DNA of 24,029 bases from NCBI GenBank assembly GCA_959604825.1, contig CAUHCN010000034.1, positions 1-24,029 on the forward strand. Direction: 5' to 3'. Below the pieces are notes generated by a model. That model did no database searches. It saw only the letters and a program-made list of their open reading frames with translations, and was not told where the DNA came from. The position numbers and the translations under genes are program-made. The first letter of the stretch is position 1, and the number at the start of each line of letters is the position of its first letter. Source of the stretch: an uncultured Collinsella sp. (GTDB lineage Bacteria > Actinomycetota > Coriobacteriia > Coriobacteriales > Coriobacteriaceae). Positions 5,922 to 13,908 of the stretch are shown here, piece by piece.

Positions 5922-7354
5922 TACAGCTCCTCGCCGTTGGTCTCAATAACTTTCTTGTACCAGTAGAAGCTCTTTTTACGCGAGCGCTCCATAGTGCCGC
6001 TGCCGTCATCATGTTTATCGACGTAGACAAATCCGTAGCGTTTGGCCATCTCTCCATCGGCATTGCTCACCAGGTCGATGCAGCCCCAAGGCGTGTACCC
6101 CCAGACCTCAACGCCATCCTTGATGGCCTCGGCCATAGCCTTGATGTGGTCACGCAGGTACTCGATACGATAGTCATCGTCGATGGATCCATCCGGGTTG
6201 ACCTCATCGCGGCAGCCGAGGCCGTTCTCAACCACCATAATGGGGATTTGATAGCGCTCGTACACCTGGTTGAGCATGATACGAAGACCCATGGGGTCGA
6301 TTGGCCACTCCCACGCAGTCTCTTTAAGATAGGGATTCTTGGCGCCGCCGAGAAGGTTGCCGCTCGTCTCCTCGGCAGGATCGGTGCTTGCGCACTGGCT
6401 CTGATAGTAGCTGTGCGTATAGAAATCGACTGTACCTTCTTTGAGAATCTTACGGTCCTCGTCGGTAATATCGAGCGTCACGCCCTCCTCATCCCAGATG
6501 CGCTGGGCAAAGTAGGGGTACTCGCCGCGTACTTGAACATCGGAACAGTAGTAGTTGCGATACTGGTTACGCTCGCGGGCAAGTTCGACGTCTGCAGGGT
6601 TGGGCGTGAGCGGATAGGCCAGCATGTAGGCGATCATGCAGCCCATCTTGTTATCGGGGTCAATCTCGTGTCCCGCCTTGACCGCAAGAGCGCTTGCGAC
6701 AAACTGATGGTGCAGTGCCTGCAAACGCTTCTGCGGGTTATCTTTCTGATGGCGCAGGTCAAAGGAGCCCGGATTGAGAATGCCGAGACTCATGTAGTTA
6801 CCAAGGGACATCATGCCGCAATTGATCTCGTTGAACGTGAGCCAGTAGCGGCACTTACCCTTGAAATGCTCCATGGCGGTCTTGGCATACTTCACATAGC
6901 AGTCAATAGCCTCGCGCGAAGCCCACCCGTCCACCTTCTGGCACATGGCAAAGGGCATCTCGTAATGACTCAGTGTAACGAGTGGCTCGATGCCGTACTT
7001 ATGGCACTCGTCCATCACGCGATCATAAAACGCGAGACCAGCCTCGTTGGGCTCATCTTCGAATCCCGTTGGGAAGATGCGAGGCCAGTTCATCGAGAAA
7101 CGAAAGACTTTGAATCCCATCTCGGCAAGCAGGGCGATGTCCTCTTTGTAGTGATGGTAGAAATCGACACCATCGTGACAGGGATAGAGTTTATTGGGGT
7201 CGAGCTCGGGCGTGATTTCGCGCGGGTGGTGATGGTTGCCGTTGGTGGCCATATCCATGCAACTCGGACCCTTGCCGTCTACATCCCAGGCTCCTTCGAA
7301 CTGATTGGCAGCAGTCGCGCCGCCCCAAAGAAAGTCTTTAGGAAAAATACCCAT
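5921..7354 (-). CDS. 6-phospho-beta-glucosidase, GH1 (first paralogue)
   Basis: 477 residues, full-length glycoside hydrolase family 1. It hydrolyses phosphorylated beta-glucosides (for example cellobiose 6-phosphate) delivered by the PTS, yielding glucose 6-phosphate and glucose or an aglycone, in the cytoplasm. The family start FLWGGATAANQFEGAW is present. The acid/base Glu176 lies in TFNEIN and the nucleophile Glu376 in VVENGLG. The C-terminal RSRKKSFYWYK has the Ser/Lys/Tyr pattern used by 6-phospho enzymes to hold the phosphate. It follows the second GH1 gene by 66 bases containing a 9-bp hairpin and overlaps the AEC gene by one base. The start is ATG with GAGG seven bases upstream. Confidence 0.95.
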   Translation of the reverse strand: MGIFPKDFLWGGATAANQFEGAWDVDGKGPSCMDMATNGNHHHPREITPELDPNKLYPCHDGVDFYHHYKEDIALLAEMGFKVFRFSMNWPRIFPTGFEDEPNEAGLAFYDRVMDECHKYGIEPLVTLSHYEMPFAMCQKVDGWASREAIDCYVKYAKTAMEHFKGKCRYWLTFNEINCGMMSLGNYMSLGILNPGSFDLRHQKDNPQKRLQALHHQFVASALAVKAGHEIDPDNKMGCMIAYMLAYPLTPNPADVELARERNQYRNYYCSDVQVRGEYPYFAQRIWDEEGVTLDITDEDRKILKEGTVDFYTHSYYQSQCASTDPAEETSGNLLGGAKNPYLKETAWEWPIDPMGLRIMLNQVYERYQIPIMVVENGLGCRDEVNPDGSIDDDYRIEYLRDHIKAMAEAIKDGVEVWGYTPWGCIDLVSNADGEMAKRYGFVYVDKHDDGSGTMERSRKKSFYWYKKVIETNGEEL

Positions 7355-7379
7355 GGTCGTCCTCTTTTCTATAGGAAAC

Positions 7380-7400
7380 GGGCCGTCGTCGCGACGGCCC
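7380..7400 (-). promoter_or_regulatory. Intra-operon hairpin between the two GH1 genes
   Basis: On the minus strand GGGCCGTCG-CGA-CGACGGCCC, a 9-bp perfect stem with a 3-base loop, is followed by GTTTCC. The U-tract is poor, so it is more likely a processing or stability element, or a leaky attenuator, than a full terminator. Confidence 0.6.
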
Positions 7401-7420
7401 TTATATCTGTTGAAGGAAAA

Positions 7421-8884
7421 CTAGTCGAGGTCAGCGCCGTTGGTGGCGATAACCTTCTGGTACCAATCGAAGCTCTTCTTCTTAGAGCGCGCGTAGGTAC
7501 CGTTGCCCTCATTGTCGAGGTCGACATAGATAAAGCCGTACCGCTTATCCATTTCGCACGTCGACATCGAAACCAGATCGATGCACCCCCACGGGGTATA
7601 GCCCATCACGTCGACGCCTTCCTCGATAGCGGCACCGATAGCCTTGATATGCTCACGGAAGTAATCAATGCGATAGTCATCGTCAATCGTGCCGTCTTCG
7701 TTGACTTTGTCGTAGGCACCGAGGCCGTTCTCGACGATGAAGAGCGGCTTATGGTAGCGATCCTGCATGTCGATCAATGCGTAGGTGAGGCCATCGGGGT
7801 CGACCTGCCAGCCCCAGTCAGAAATGGGCAGGAAGGGATTCTTGACGCCCGTAGCAAGGTTTCCGCCAACCTTCTCGCGCTTATCCGCATCAATAGAGTC
7901 AACCATCGACATGTAATAAGAGAACGAGACGAAGTCGACCGGATACTGCTTGAGAATAGCCTCGTCGCCCATGCCAAACTCAACGTGGATGCCGTTGCGT
8001 TTCCAATAGTTGAGCACATGCTGCGGATACTCGCCGAGCACCTGGACATCGCTATAGAAGTAGTTATCGCGGTTGTCCTTCTGCGCAAGCAGCATGTTTT
8101 TGGGATTGCAGTTCTCGGGATAGGTAAGGGTGCGCGTGACCATGCAGCCCATCTGAGCACTGGGAACCATCTCGTGCAGCATCTTGGTGGCAAGGGCACT
8201 CGCCACAAATTGATTGTGCACGCACTGGTAGATAAGCTCCTCGCGCTTATCCTCGGGATAGCGCTCGGTGCAAACGCCAATTGTGGTCCAGGGGTGGCGG
8301 AACACAGAGTCGATCTCGTTGAACGTGAGCCAATAGGTCACGTACTTGCCAAACTCACGAAAGCAGACCTCGCAGAAGCGCAAGAAGAAGTCGATGACCT
8401 CGCGCTTGCCCCACCCATCGTAGTGATTTGCCAGATAGAGCGGCATCTCGTAGTGATGAAGCGTCACAAGCGGCTCGATGCCCGCATCTTTCATGGTACG
8501 GAACAGATCGCAGTAGTAGTCGATACCGGCCTGGAGCGGCTCTTCCTCTGTCCCTGTGGGGAACAGGCGGGTCCACTGAATAGATACGCGCAGTGTCCTG
8601 AAGCCCATCTCCTGGAAAAGCGCAATGTCCTCCTTGTAGCGATGGAAGAAGTCGATGCCGTGACGCTTGGGGTACACATGGGTATCGGTCGAGGCCTCGG
8701 CCTCCCTGATCTGCTCATCGGTGATCCCGTGCAACGCCGCGTAATCCTTTTTGTCAACCTTAGGCTTATAGGTGGTGCAGTCGGCGACCGAAAGGCCCTT
8801 GCCGTCAACATCCCAAGCACCCTCGCACTGGTTGGCAGCAGTGGCACCGCCCCACAAAAAGCCTTCGGGGAACACGTAGCTCAT
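7421..8884 (-). CDS. 6-phospho-beta-glucosidase, GH1 (second paralogue)
   Basis: 487 residues when started at the ATG at 8884, which has GGAG seven bases upstream and opens with the family N-terminus MSYVFPEGFLWGGATAANQC. An open frame continues to 9229, but that part is antisense to the EIIC gene and is not protein-like. The acid/base Glu190 lies in TFNEID, the nucleophile Glu385 in IVENGLG, and the phosphate-holding C-terminal motif is RSKKKSFDWYQK. It shares its fold and motifs with the neighbouring GH1, but the middle regions around the sugar site differ, and it has an insertion-like stretch after residue 40. Two such enzymes in one operon suggest different preferred substrates, for instance cellobiose and aryl-beta-glucosides. 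It is transcribed after EIIC, across a terminator-like hairpin. Confidence 0.95.
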   Translation of the reverse strand: MSYVFPEGFLWGGATAANQCEGAWDVDGKGLSVADCTTYKPKVDKKDYAALHGITDEQIREAEASTDTHVYPKRHGIDFFHRYKEDIALFQEMGFRTLRVSIQWTRLFPTGTEEEPLQAGIDYYCDLFRTMKDAGIEPLVTLHHYEMPLYLANHYDGWGKREVIDFFLRFCEVCFREFGKYVTYWLTFNEIDSVFRHPWTTIGVCTERYPEDKREELIYQCVHNQFVASALATKMLHEMVPSAQMGCMVTRTLTYPENCNPKNMLLAQKDNRDNYFYSDVQVLGEYPQHVLNYWKRNGIHVEFGMGDEAILKQYPVDFVSFSYYMSMVDSIDADKREKVGGNLATGVKNPFLPISDWGWQVDPDGLTYALIDMQDRYHKPLFIVENGLGAYDKVNEDGTIDDDYRIDYFREHIKAIGAAIEEGVDVMGYTPWGCIDLVSMSTCEMDKRYGFIYVDLDNEGNGTYARSKKKSFDWYQKVIATNGADLD

Positions 8885-8900
8885 AGTTATCTCCTTAGTT

Positions 8901-8936
8901 AAAAAGAAGGGCACGGCGCTCCCGTGCACCGCGCCC
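8901..8936 (-). terminator. Terminator-like attenuator between EIIC and GH1 genes
   Basis: On the minus strand an 11-bp stem (GGGCGCGGTGC with GCGCCGTGCCC, two G-U pairs, 6-base loop) is followed by TTCTTTTT, the standard intrinsic terminator form. It lies between the EIIC stop and the GH1 ribosome binding site. A second hairpin, TATCGG/CCGATA (8956-8971), precedes it. Readthrough or antitermination would be needed for the glycosidases to be expressed from an upstream promoter. Confidence 0.75.
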
Positions 8937-8981
8937 CTCGAAGTTACAGGCAGATTATCGGACAGCCGATAGGTGTAGTCA

Positions 8982-10292
8982 TTAGGCCTGAGCAGCCTCT
9001 TCCTGCTCCTTCTTGGCCAGCTTGCTGTTGGCGAGGACGAAGGGGATCCAGATGAGGACGCCCACGACGAGTTCGACGAGCTGAACCACGACGCCCTGCC
9101 AGCCATGACCGACAAAAGCGTTGAGAAGAATGGGCACACCGAAGGGAACGTCGACGGTGTTGCAGGGCAGGAAGCCGATAGAGGTTGCAAACATGGCAAT
9201 GGCAACGCAGATACCGGAACCAAAAGCAAACGGAATTGCGTAGATCGGGTTCAAGACCAGAGGGATACCGAAGACGACGGGCTCGGAGATGCCGCAGATG
9301 CCAGGCAGGAAACCGAGCTTAGCGATAGCCTTTTCCTCATCGCGCTTGGAGCACAGGAAAATAGCGATGATGAGGCAGAGGGTCATACCGGCGCCACCGG
9401 GAGCAACGAAGCAGTTCCAGAAACCCATGGTGAACGGAGAATCGGGCATGGTGCCAGCGGCAAGGGCGGCGGTGTTGGCGGCGATTGCAGCATTGAACAT
9501 GGGGTTGCGCACCGGGGAAACAATGAGACCGCCATGGATACCGAGAACCCAGAAGAGCTGGGACACGACAACGATGATGACAACGCCAGCCGGAGTCTTG
9601 AAGGCCGCCTCGAGCGGAGCCTGCATAAGGCCGTAGATCCAGTCGTTGATGTAGGAGCCGGTAAGGGCCTGGAAGCCAAGGCCGAAGATAGCGCTCACGA
9701 CGAGGACAATAAAGACCGGGATCATAACGTTGAAGGACTGGGAGATACCAGAGGGAACCGAAGGAGGCATCTTGATCTTGATCTGGTCGATCTTAGAGAG
9801 CCAGCAGAAAAGCGAACCGAACACAACGGCCGTGATCATGCCGACAAAAAGACCTTGAGCGCCCATCTGAGTGGTAAGCAGACCAGACACCGGAGCCTCG
9901 AGAGCCGTGCCGGCACCGTCGACCTTGATGGAGGTGCAAATCATGGAAATGTAGGCCGCCACGGAAACGAGTGCGGTCGGATACTCCGGAGCCTTCTTGG
10001 CGCGAGCCAGGTAAAGGCCAATCAGGAAAGTAATGGGCACCGTCATGAAGGACATGGTGCAGTAGTTGATGGCGGAAAATGCCGGCTCAAGCCCCGCGAG
10101 CGCGGGAACCCATTGCGCAAGCCCCGTCGTGGTGGAAGAGACCAACGTCTTGAGCAGCGTGCCCATAGAGCCCACGATAACGAAGGGCATAAACGCGGTA
10201 AAGGCATCCTTGATTGCGGAGAGATATACGTTGTCGCCTACTTTTTCTGCGACAACCATCATCACATCTTCGAATTTCTCGGAGAAAGCCAT
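8982..10292 (-). CDS. celB: PTS system cellobiose/lactose-type EIIC permease
   Basis: 436 residues, about ten transmembrane helices, inner membrane. It carries the sugar across the membrane while it is phosphorylated by EIIB. Conserved features of the lactose/cellobiose EIIC family are visible: MPPSVPSGISQSF in the middle, LGIHGG, and GISEPVVFGIPLVLNP, whose Glu and the His of GIHG contact the sugar in EIIC structures. The symbol is by family; the exact substrate (cellobiose, chitobiose or another beta-glucoside) is not settled by sequence, although the adjacent 6-phospho-beta-glucosidases favour beta-glucosides. The start ATG has only a weak AGG ribosome binding site. It follows EIIB by 97 bases containing a hairpin. 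Confidence 0.93.
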   Translation of the reverse strand: MAFSEKFEDVMMVVAEKVGDNVYLSAIKDAFTAFMPFVIVGSMGTLLKTLVSSTTTGLAQWVPALAGLEPAFSAINYCTMSFMTVPITFLIGLYLARAKKAPEYPTALVSVAAYISMICTSIKVDGAGTALEAPVSGLLTTQMGAQGLFVGMITAVVFGSLFCWLSKIDQIKIKMPPSVPSGISQSFNVMIPVFIVLVVSAIFGLGFQALTGSYINDWIYGLMQAPLEAAFKTPAGVVIIVVVSQLFWVLGIHGGLIVSPVRNPMFNAAIAANTAALAAGTMPDSPFTMGFWNCFVAPGGAGMTLCLIIAIFLCSKRDEEKAIAKLGFLPGICGISEPVVFGIPLVLNPIYAIPFAFGSGICVAIAMFATSIGFLPCNTVDVPFGVPILLNAFVGHGWQGVVVQLVELVVGVLIWIPFVLANSKLAKKEQEEAAQA

Positions 10293-10338
10293 ATGATGTA
10301 CCTGCTTTCGAAAGTTAATGACGTGCTTTCGGATGTAG

Positions 10339-10368
10339 GCCGCTGTCGAGTGCTAGTCGCACAGCGGC
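10339..10368 (+). terminator. Hairpin in the EIIB-EIIC gap, U-run on the plus strand
   Basis: GCCGCTGT at 10339-10346 pairs with ACAGCGGC at 10361-10368, and on the plus strand GATTTTT follows directly. That makes it terminator-like for antisense transcription. For the operon (minus strand) it is a hairpin without a U-run and may mark a processing site. Confidence 0.5.
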
Positions 10369-10389
10369 GATTTTTGGGCTATAGAGCCC

Positions 10390-10698
10390 TTATGCCTTGG
10401 CGACCAGGTCCTCCGCCTGCTTGAGGACCTTGGCGCCATCGCAGCTGCCGTAGGCAACTGGATCGATTACGGCAACGGGAGCTTTGCCGTCAACGACTTT
10501 GGTGAGCTTGCGCTGAAGATGGCGGACCTGCGGGCCAAGCAGCAACACGTCAAAGTTTCCAAGTTCCTCGGCAACCTGACCTTGCTCGACGGCCCAGATC
10601 TTGTAATCATCCTTACCCTGGGCCTTGGCGGCCTCTTCCATCTTGCTCACAACAAGCGAGGTGCTCATACCAGCACAGCAAGCCAACATGATGTTCAT
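10390..10698 (-). CDS. celA: PTS lactose/cellobiose EIIB component
   Basis: 102 residues, single cytoplasmic IIB domain. It takes phosphate from EIIA and passes it to the incoming sugar. The N-terminal loop MNIMLACCAGMSTSLVVSKM carries the phosphorylated cysteine (Cys8, followed by AGMSTS), the signature of the lactose/cellobiose IIB family. PQVRH and the C-terminal VKVLKQAEDLV-like helix fit the family. The ATG follows AAAGGAG. A 6-bp hairpin (AAGCGC/GCGCTT, 10715-10735) lies between the EIIA gene and this ribosome binding site. The EIIA-EIIB-EIIC order is contiguous. Confidence 0.95.
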   Translation of the reverse strand: MNIMLACCAGMSTSLVVSKMEEAAKAQGKDDYKIWAVEQGQVAEELGNFDVLLLGPQVRHLQRKLTKVVDGKAPVAVIDPVAYGSCDGAKVLKQAEDLVAKA

Positions 10699-10761
10699 AA
10701 CGGACTCCTTTCAAAAGCGCTCGTCTTGGGCGCTTGATTGACCAAACTCGGTATTATTGGG

Positions 10762-11082
10762 CTATTTGCCCTCGTACTTATCGCGATAAAGCTCGATAAA
10801 ACGCTCAGCAAAATCACTCGCCATGATGGCCATCGTCAGATGATCCTCGGCATGGATCAAGATGATGTTGATATCAACCTCGTTGCCGTTTGCTTCGGCC
10901 TGAGTGAGCTCGAACTGCATCTTGTGGGCAGCGCCCATCTCGGACTGCGCCTCGGCGAGCTGTTTCTCGGCCTCTTCGAAATCGCCATCATGGGCGGCGT
11001 CGATTGCCATGAGCGCGGCAGACTTGGCGTTGCCCGCATGCAGGATGATTTGAAGGGCATTTTCATATTTGCTCTCGTCCAT
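10762..11082 (-). CDS. celC: PTS lactose/cellobiose EIIA component
   Basis: 106 residues, the usual length for this all-helical trimeric domain. His77 in ILIHAEDHLTMA is the expected phosphorylation site, with the second conserved His81; phosphate comes from HPr. NAKSAALMAIDAAHDGDFEEA in the N-terminal half matches the family. It lies 12 bases after the regulator gene stop and has a strong AAGGAGA ribosome binding site, so it is the first structural gene of the operon. Confidence 0.95.
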   Translation of the reverse strand: MDESKYENALQIILHAGNAKSAALMAIDAAHDGDFEEAEKQLAEAQSEMGAAHKMQFELTQAEANGNEVDINIILIHAEDHLTMAIMASDFAERFIELYRDKYEGK

Positions 11083-11094
11083 CGGTGTCTCCTT

Positions 11095-13023
11095 CTACTC
11101 GTTGTTGTCTGTTTTTCCATACATATTCAAAAGCTTGACGACGGTCTCCCATCGTTGGTTGTCGACAAGCTCCTGGATAGCCTCTTTGCTGGTAAGCATC
11201 TTGGCCATACTGCGGTAGAAACGGTCAAGCTTCTTGTCCTTAGCCTTTGAGACTGATACTAGAAAGACCGCCCGCACCGCCTGCCCGTTCCATTCGACCG
11301 GCTCGCGCAGCAGCCCAACGCAAACAAACGTCTCGTCCGTCACCGCTTTGACCGAATGGGGCATAGCGACCTGATTGCCAAAACTCGTTTGCGCGAGTTC
11401 CTCGCGACGCATGACCAGCTGCTTAAACTCATCAGGCACGTTACGAAAAGCAGCGACCTGCTCGCAAAGAATCGAGATGGCCTCGTTCTTGTCTGCCGCA
11501 ACTATATCGGAGACAAAAAGGTCAGCCGAAAAATAAGGTGCAAGGTCACCGGTAACATTTGCACCGGCAAGAATCTCACGAACATCGTGCATATCATCGG
11601 CATCAAGAAAGAAGCTCACCTCGCGCACGGGCACCGGAAGCGCTCGATGCAGGGGCACCGTGGTAAAAACGTAATCAATACCCGTCATATCAATACTGTC
11701 GATATGGGAGGCATCGCAGGTCACGATCTTGTCCACGAGAGCACCGAACTCTTGGCGGTATCGGTACTCGAGGAGCTTGGCGCTTCCCTGTCCGCTCGCG
11801 CACACCACGAGGATATTCTTACGCGGGACTTCGCTCTTCTGGCGCTCAAGCGCCAAGGCGAAGGCGAGGGCGATATAGCCGATCTCGTCATCGGAAAGAC
11901 GGCTACCGTAGTGCTCGGCGAGGATGACCGACGAATCGAGTGCCATCGAATACGCGAGCGCGAAGCGCTCCTTGATATCGGCAAGCAGCGGGTTATCGAT
12001 ATGCATGCGATATTTGAGACGCACGGCAAGCGGAACGATATGACGTGCGAGGTTCATGCGGAGCTCAAGATCGCCACGGAAATCAAAGTGATAGGAATCC
12101 CAGATGCACTCGAGCATCTCGGTGACCACGTCCCAAACCTCGTCGGAAATTACGAGACCTTCATCGACACCATCAGGACTAGCATACAGAGACTGCTTGC
12201 CCGCAAGGTGAATGGCGATATAGGCAACTTCCTCCTCTGGGAGCCGAATGTCGAAAGCCTTCTCGATACCCAAAGCCACACACCCGGCCACCGCAAACTC
12301 ACGCGCTGTACGTAACTTCTCAATATGTTCGGCTTCGAGCGGAACGTAGCAGTGCTCGCGAATTCGCCAAATGGCGACTGCGATATGAACCAGCAGGTTT
12401 TGATAGGCCGCCGAGTTGATTTGGAAGCCTTCCTCGGCAATGACCTCATTAACACAGGTGGCAATCGTGTCGAGGGCCACCTGGTTCTGAAAATCGTTCT
12501 CACGGTGCTCTGCAAGCTTGTCGAGCGTAAGGCTTGCCAGGCAGAGACGGCGCGACATCTCCGAGCCGCTCACGCGAATCCCGTAATGGGGACGCCGTTC
12601 AAGCGTGAGATCGAACTTAGCCAGCTGCGTCTCAACCCGCTTAAGATCGCCTGAAATAGCATTGCGGGATACATAGAGGATCTCCGAAAGATCGTCCAAG
12701 GTGATCCAGTCGACGCGACTCAACAGGTCGTTCAGCAAGTACTCAACGCGTCCCTCGCTCGTAGAGGGAATTGACTTGAGACCCCCATTGGATGCATCGT
12801 CCTTGATCGAGCGGTATGCGTCGCAATCGATGATATTGAGGGTATAACCCCCGCCACGGCGTTTATGGATATGGGCCTGAGGCTCGAGGACAGCGTTGAG
12901 CTTCTTGACATAAGTACGAATCGTGCGATCGCTCACGCCAAACTCTTCGCAAAGACGAGCGGGCGAAACATCGGGATTAGCCTCTATGTAGTCAAGTACT
13001 TTTTGAACCTGTGAATCTAACAC
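11095..13023 (-). CDS. PRD-containing PTS-regulated activator (LicR/BglG type)
   Basis: About 642 residues from a GTG at 13023, which has GGGGAGG about ten bases upstream; an ATG at 13044 would place that sequence inside the gene. Residue numbers here count from the ATG. Order: helix-turn-helix (15-68, with FGVSDRTIRTYVKKLN), second winged region (100-160), PRD1 (190-290, His220 in LLVHIAVAI and His279 in IAIHLAG), PRD2 (300-400, His335), EIIB-like domain (408-490, Cys415 in VVCASGQGSA), EIIA-like domain (505-645, His563 in AMPHSVK). Family members activate their operon and are tuned by HPr and EII phosphorylation of these sites. The second PRD2 position reads IALAF, with Ala394 where IALHF is usual. 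It precedes EIIA by 12 bases, so it is self-linked to the operon it probably controls. Confidence 0.92.
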   Translation of the reverse strand: MLDSQVQKVLDYIEANPDVSPARLCEEFGVSDRTIRTYVKKLNAVLEPQAHIHKRRGGGYTLNIIDCDAYRSIKDDASNGGLKSIPSTSEGRVEYLLNDLLSRVDWITLDDLSEILYVSRNAISGDLKRVETQLAKFDLTLERRPHYGIRVSGSEMSRRLCLASLTLDKLAEHRENDFQNQVALDTIATCVNEVIAEEGFQINSAAYQNLLVHIAVAIWRIREHCYVPLEAEHIEKLRTAREFAVAGCVALGIEKAFDIRLPEEEVAYIAIHLAGKQSLYASPDGVDEGLVISDEVWDVVTEMLECIWDSYHFDFRGDLELRMNLARHIVPLAVRLKYRMHIDNPLLADIKERFALAYSMALDSSVILAEHYGSRLSDDEIGYIALAFALALERQKSEVPRKNILVVCASGQGSAKLLEYRYRQEFGALVDKIVTCDASHIDSIDMTGIDYVFTTVPLHRALPVPVREVSFFLDADDMHDVREILAGANVTGDLAPYFSADLFVSDIVAADKNEAISILCEQVAAFRNVPDEFKQLVMRREELAQTSFGNQVAMPHSVKAVTDETFVCVGLLREPVEWNGQAVRAVFLVSVSKAKDKKLDRFYRSMAKMLTSKEAIQELVDNQRWETVVKLLNMYGKTDNNE

Positions 13024-13143
13024 CAGCGTTTCACCTCCCCGCATCTATCCGACAATTAGAAAGATACAAGGTTTATGAAAGGCGTTCCACAATCTCGATT
13101 TCCCCAGAAGTCGGAAGTCTCTTGGGTGGAAACGGAAACCTGT

Positions 13144-13824
13144 CTAGCTCATGAACGGGTTGCACATGAGTTCACGCGCCATAGTGGTCGAGGGACCGTG
13201 GCCAGTCAAACAAACAGTATCGGGCGGAAGCATGTGGACGAGCTTGGAAAGTGAGCGCATGATCGCCGCCTCGTCGCCGCCGGCAAGATCGGTGCGGCCG
13301 TGGCTGCCCGGGAACAGCGTGTCGCCAACAAAGGCGATGTTTCCCTGCTCGGTGGCGGCGAACAAGACAATGCCGCCCGGCGTGTGACCGGGCGTCTCGA
13401 TTACCTGTAGGCAAATGTCGCCGAGCTCAATGATATCGCCCTCGGCAAGCAGCCGCGTCGGCTCACCCGGATCGGTCGTCTCGATGCCCCACATCGCTCG
13501 CTGCTCCTCGATATTCGCCTGCGGCACAGCCGCGTCCTTGCCACACAGCTCGTACAGCGCGTCAGCGCCAACGGCGGCCCGAACTCCAGCGACACCGCCA
13601 ACATGGTCGGCGTGACCGTGCGTGCAAACGGCGCCGAGCACCTGCACATCGGGGTGTTCGGCTCGAATATGCTCCGCCAGGCGTTCGCCTTCCCATGCGG
13701 GGTCGATAATCACGCACTCATTGTCCGAAATAACAGCATAGCTATTGGTCTGAATGGGACCGTTTACGAGTGTCTCGATCTCGACCGATCCCTTGGGAGT
13801 TAAATCCAAGGACACAGCACTCAT
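13144..13824 (-). CDS. Metallo-beta-lactamase-fold hydrolase (glyoxalase II-like)
   Basis: 226 residues, cytosolic. The metal-binding signature THGHADHVGG (69-78) is followed by the expected later ligands in ETPGHTPGG, the VGDTLFPGSHGRTDL aspartate and LTGHGPST. The group contains hydroxyacylglutathione hydrolase-like enzymes and YcbL-type proteins. Length and order match YcbL-like rather than full glyoxalase II, so the natural thioester or other substrate is uncertain. It starts with ATG after GAGGAGAGGG and lies 84 bases after the Rel gene, with a 12-bp hairpin between them. Confidence 0.9.
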   Translation of the reverse strand: MSAVSLDLTPKGSVEIETLVNGPIQTNSYAVISDNECVIIDPAWEGERLAEHIRAEHPDVQVLGAVCTHGHADHVGGVAGVRAAVGADALYELCGKDAAVPQANIEEQRAMWGIETTDPGEPTRLLAEGDIIELGDICLQVIETPGHTPGGIVLFAATEQGNIAFVGDTLFPGSHGRTDLAGGDEAAIMRSLSKLVHMLPPDTVCLTGHGPSTTMARELMCNPFMS

Positions 13825-13844
13825 GTCCCTCTCCTCTCTATAGA

Positions 13845-13872
13845 ACTCGAGGCATCAAACGATGCCTCGAGT
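13845..13872 (-). terminator. 12-bp perfect hairpin between rel and the hydrolase gene
   Basis: ACTCGAGGCATC at 13845-13856 pairs with GATGCCTCGAGT at 13861-13872 across AAAC. It is followed on the minus strand by TCTATAG, not a U-run, so it may be a weak terminator, an attenuator or a transcript-end structure. Confidence 0.5.
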
Positions 13873-13908
13873 GTAGCGATTATCGATAATGTGACACGTT
13901 CGTCGCGA

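Noticed and set aside
6011..8902. Plus-strand open frame of 963 codons across both GH1 genes
   Set aside because: It is exactly antisense to two clear GH1 genes and shows no domain signature; a codon-bias shadow in GC-rich DNA.
8885..9229. N-terminal extension of the second GH1 frame
   Set aside because: It overlaps the EIIC gene on the same strand in another frame and crosses a terminator hairpin; the ATG at 8884 has a ribosome binding site and the family N-terminus.
9105..10424. Plus-strand open frame of 439 codons over the EIIC gene
   Set aside because: Composition rich in His, Asp, Glu and Gly with no fold-like pattern; antisense to a clear membrane permease.
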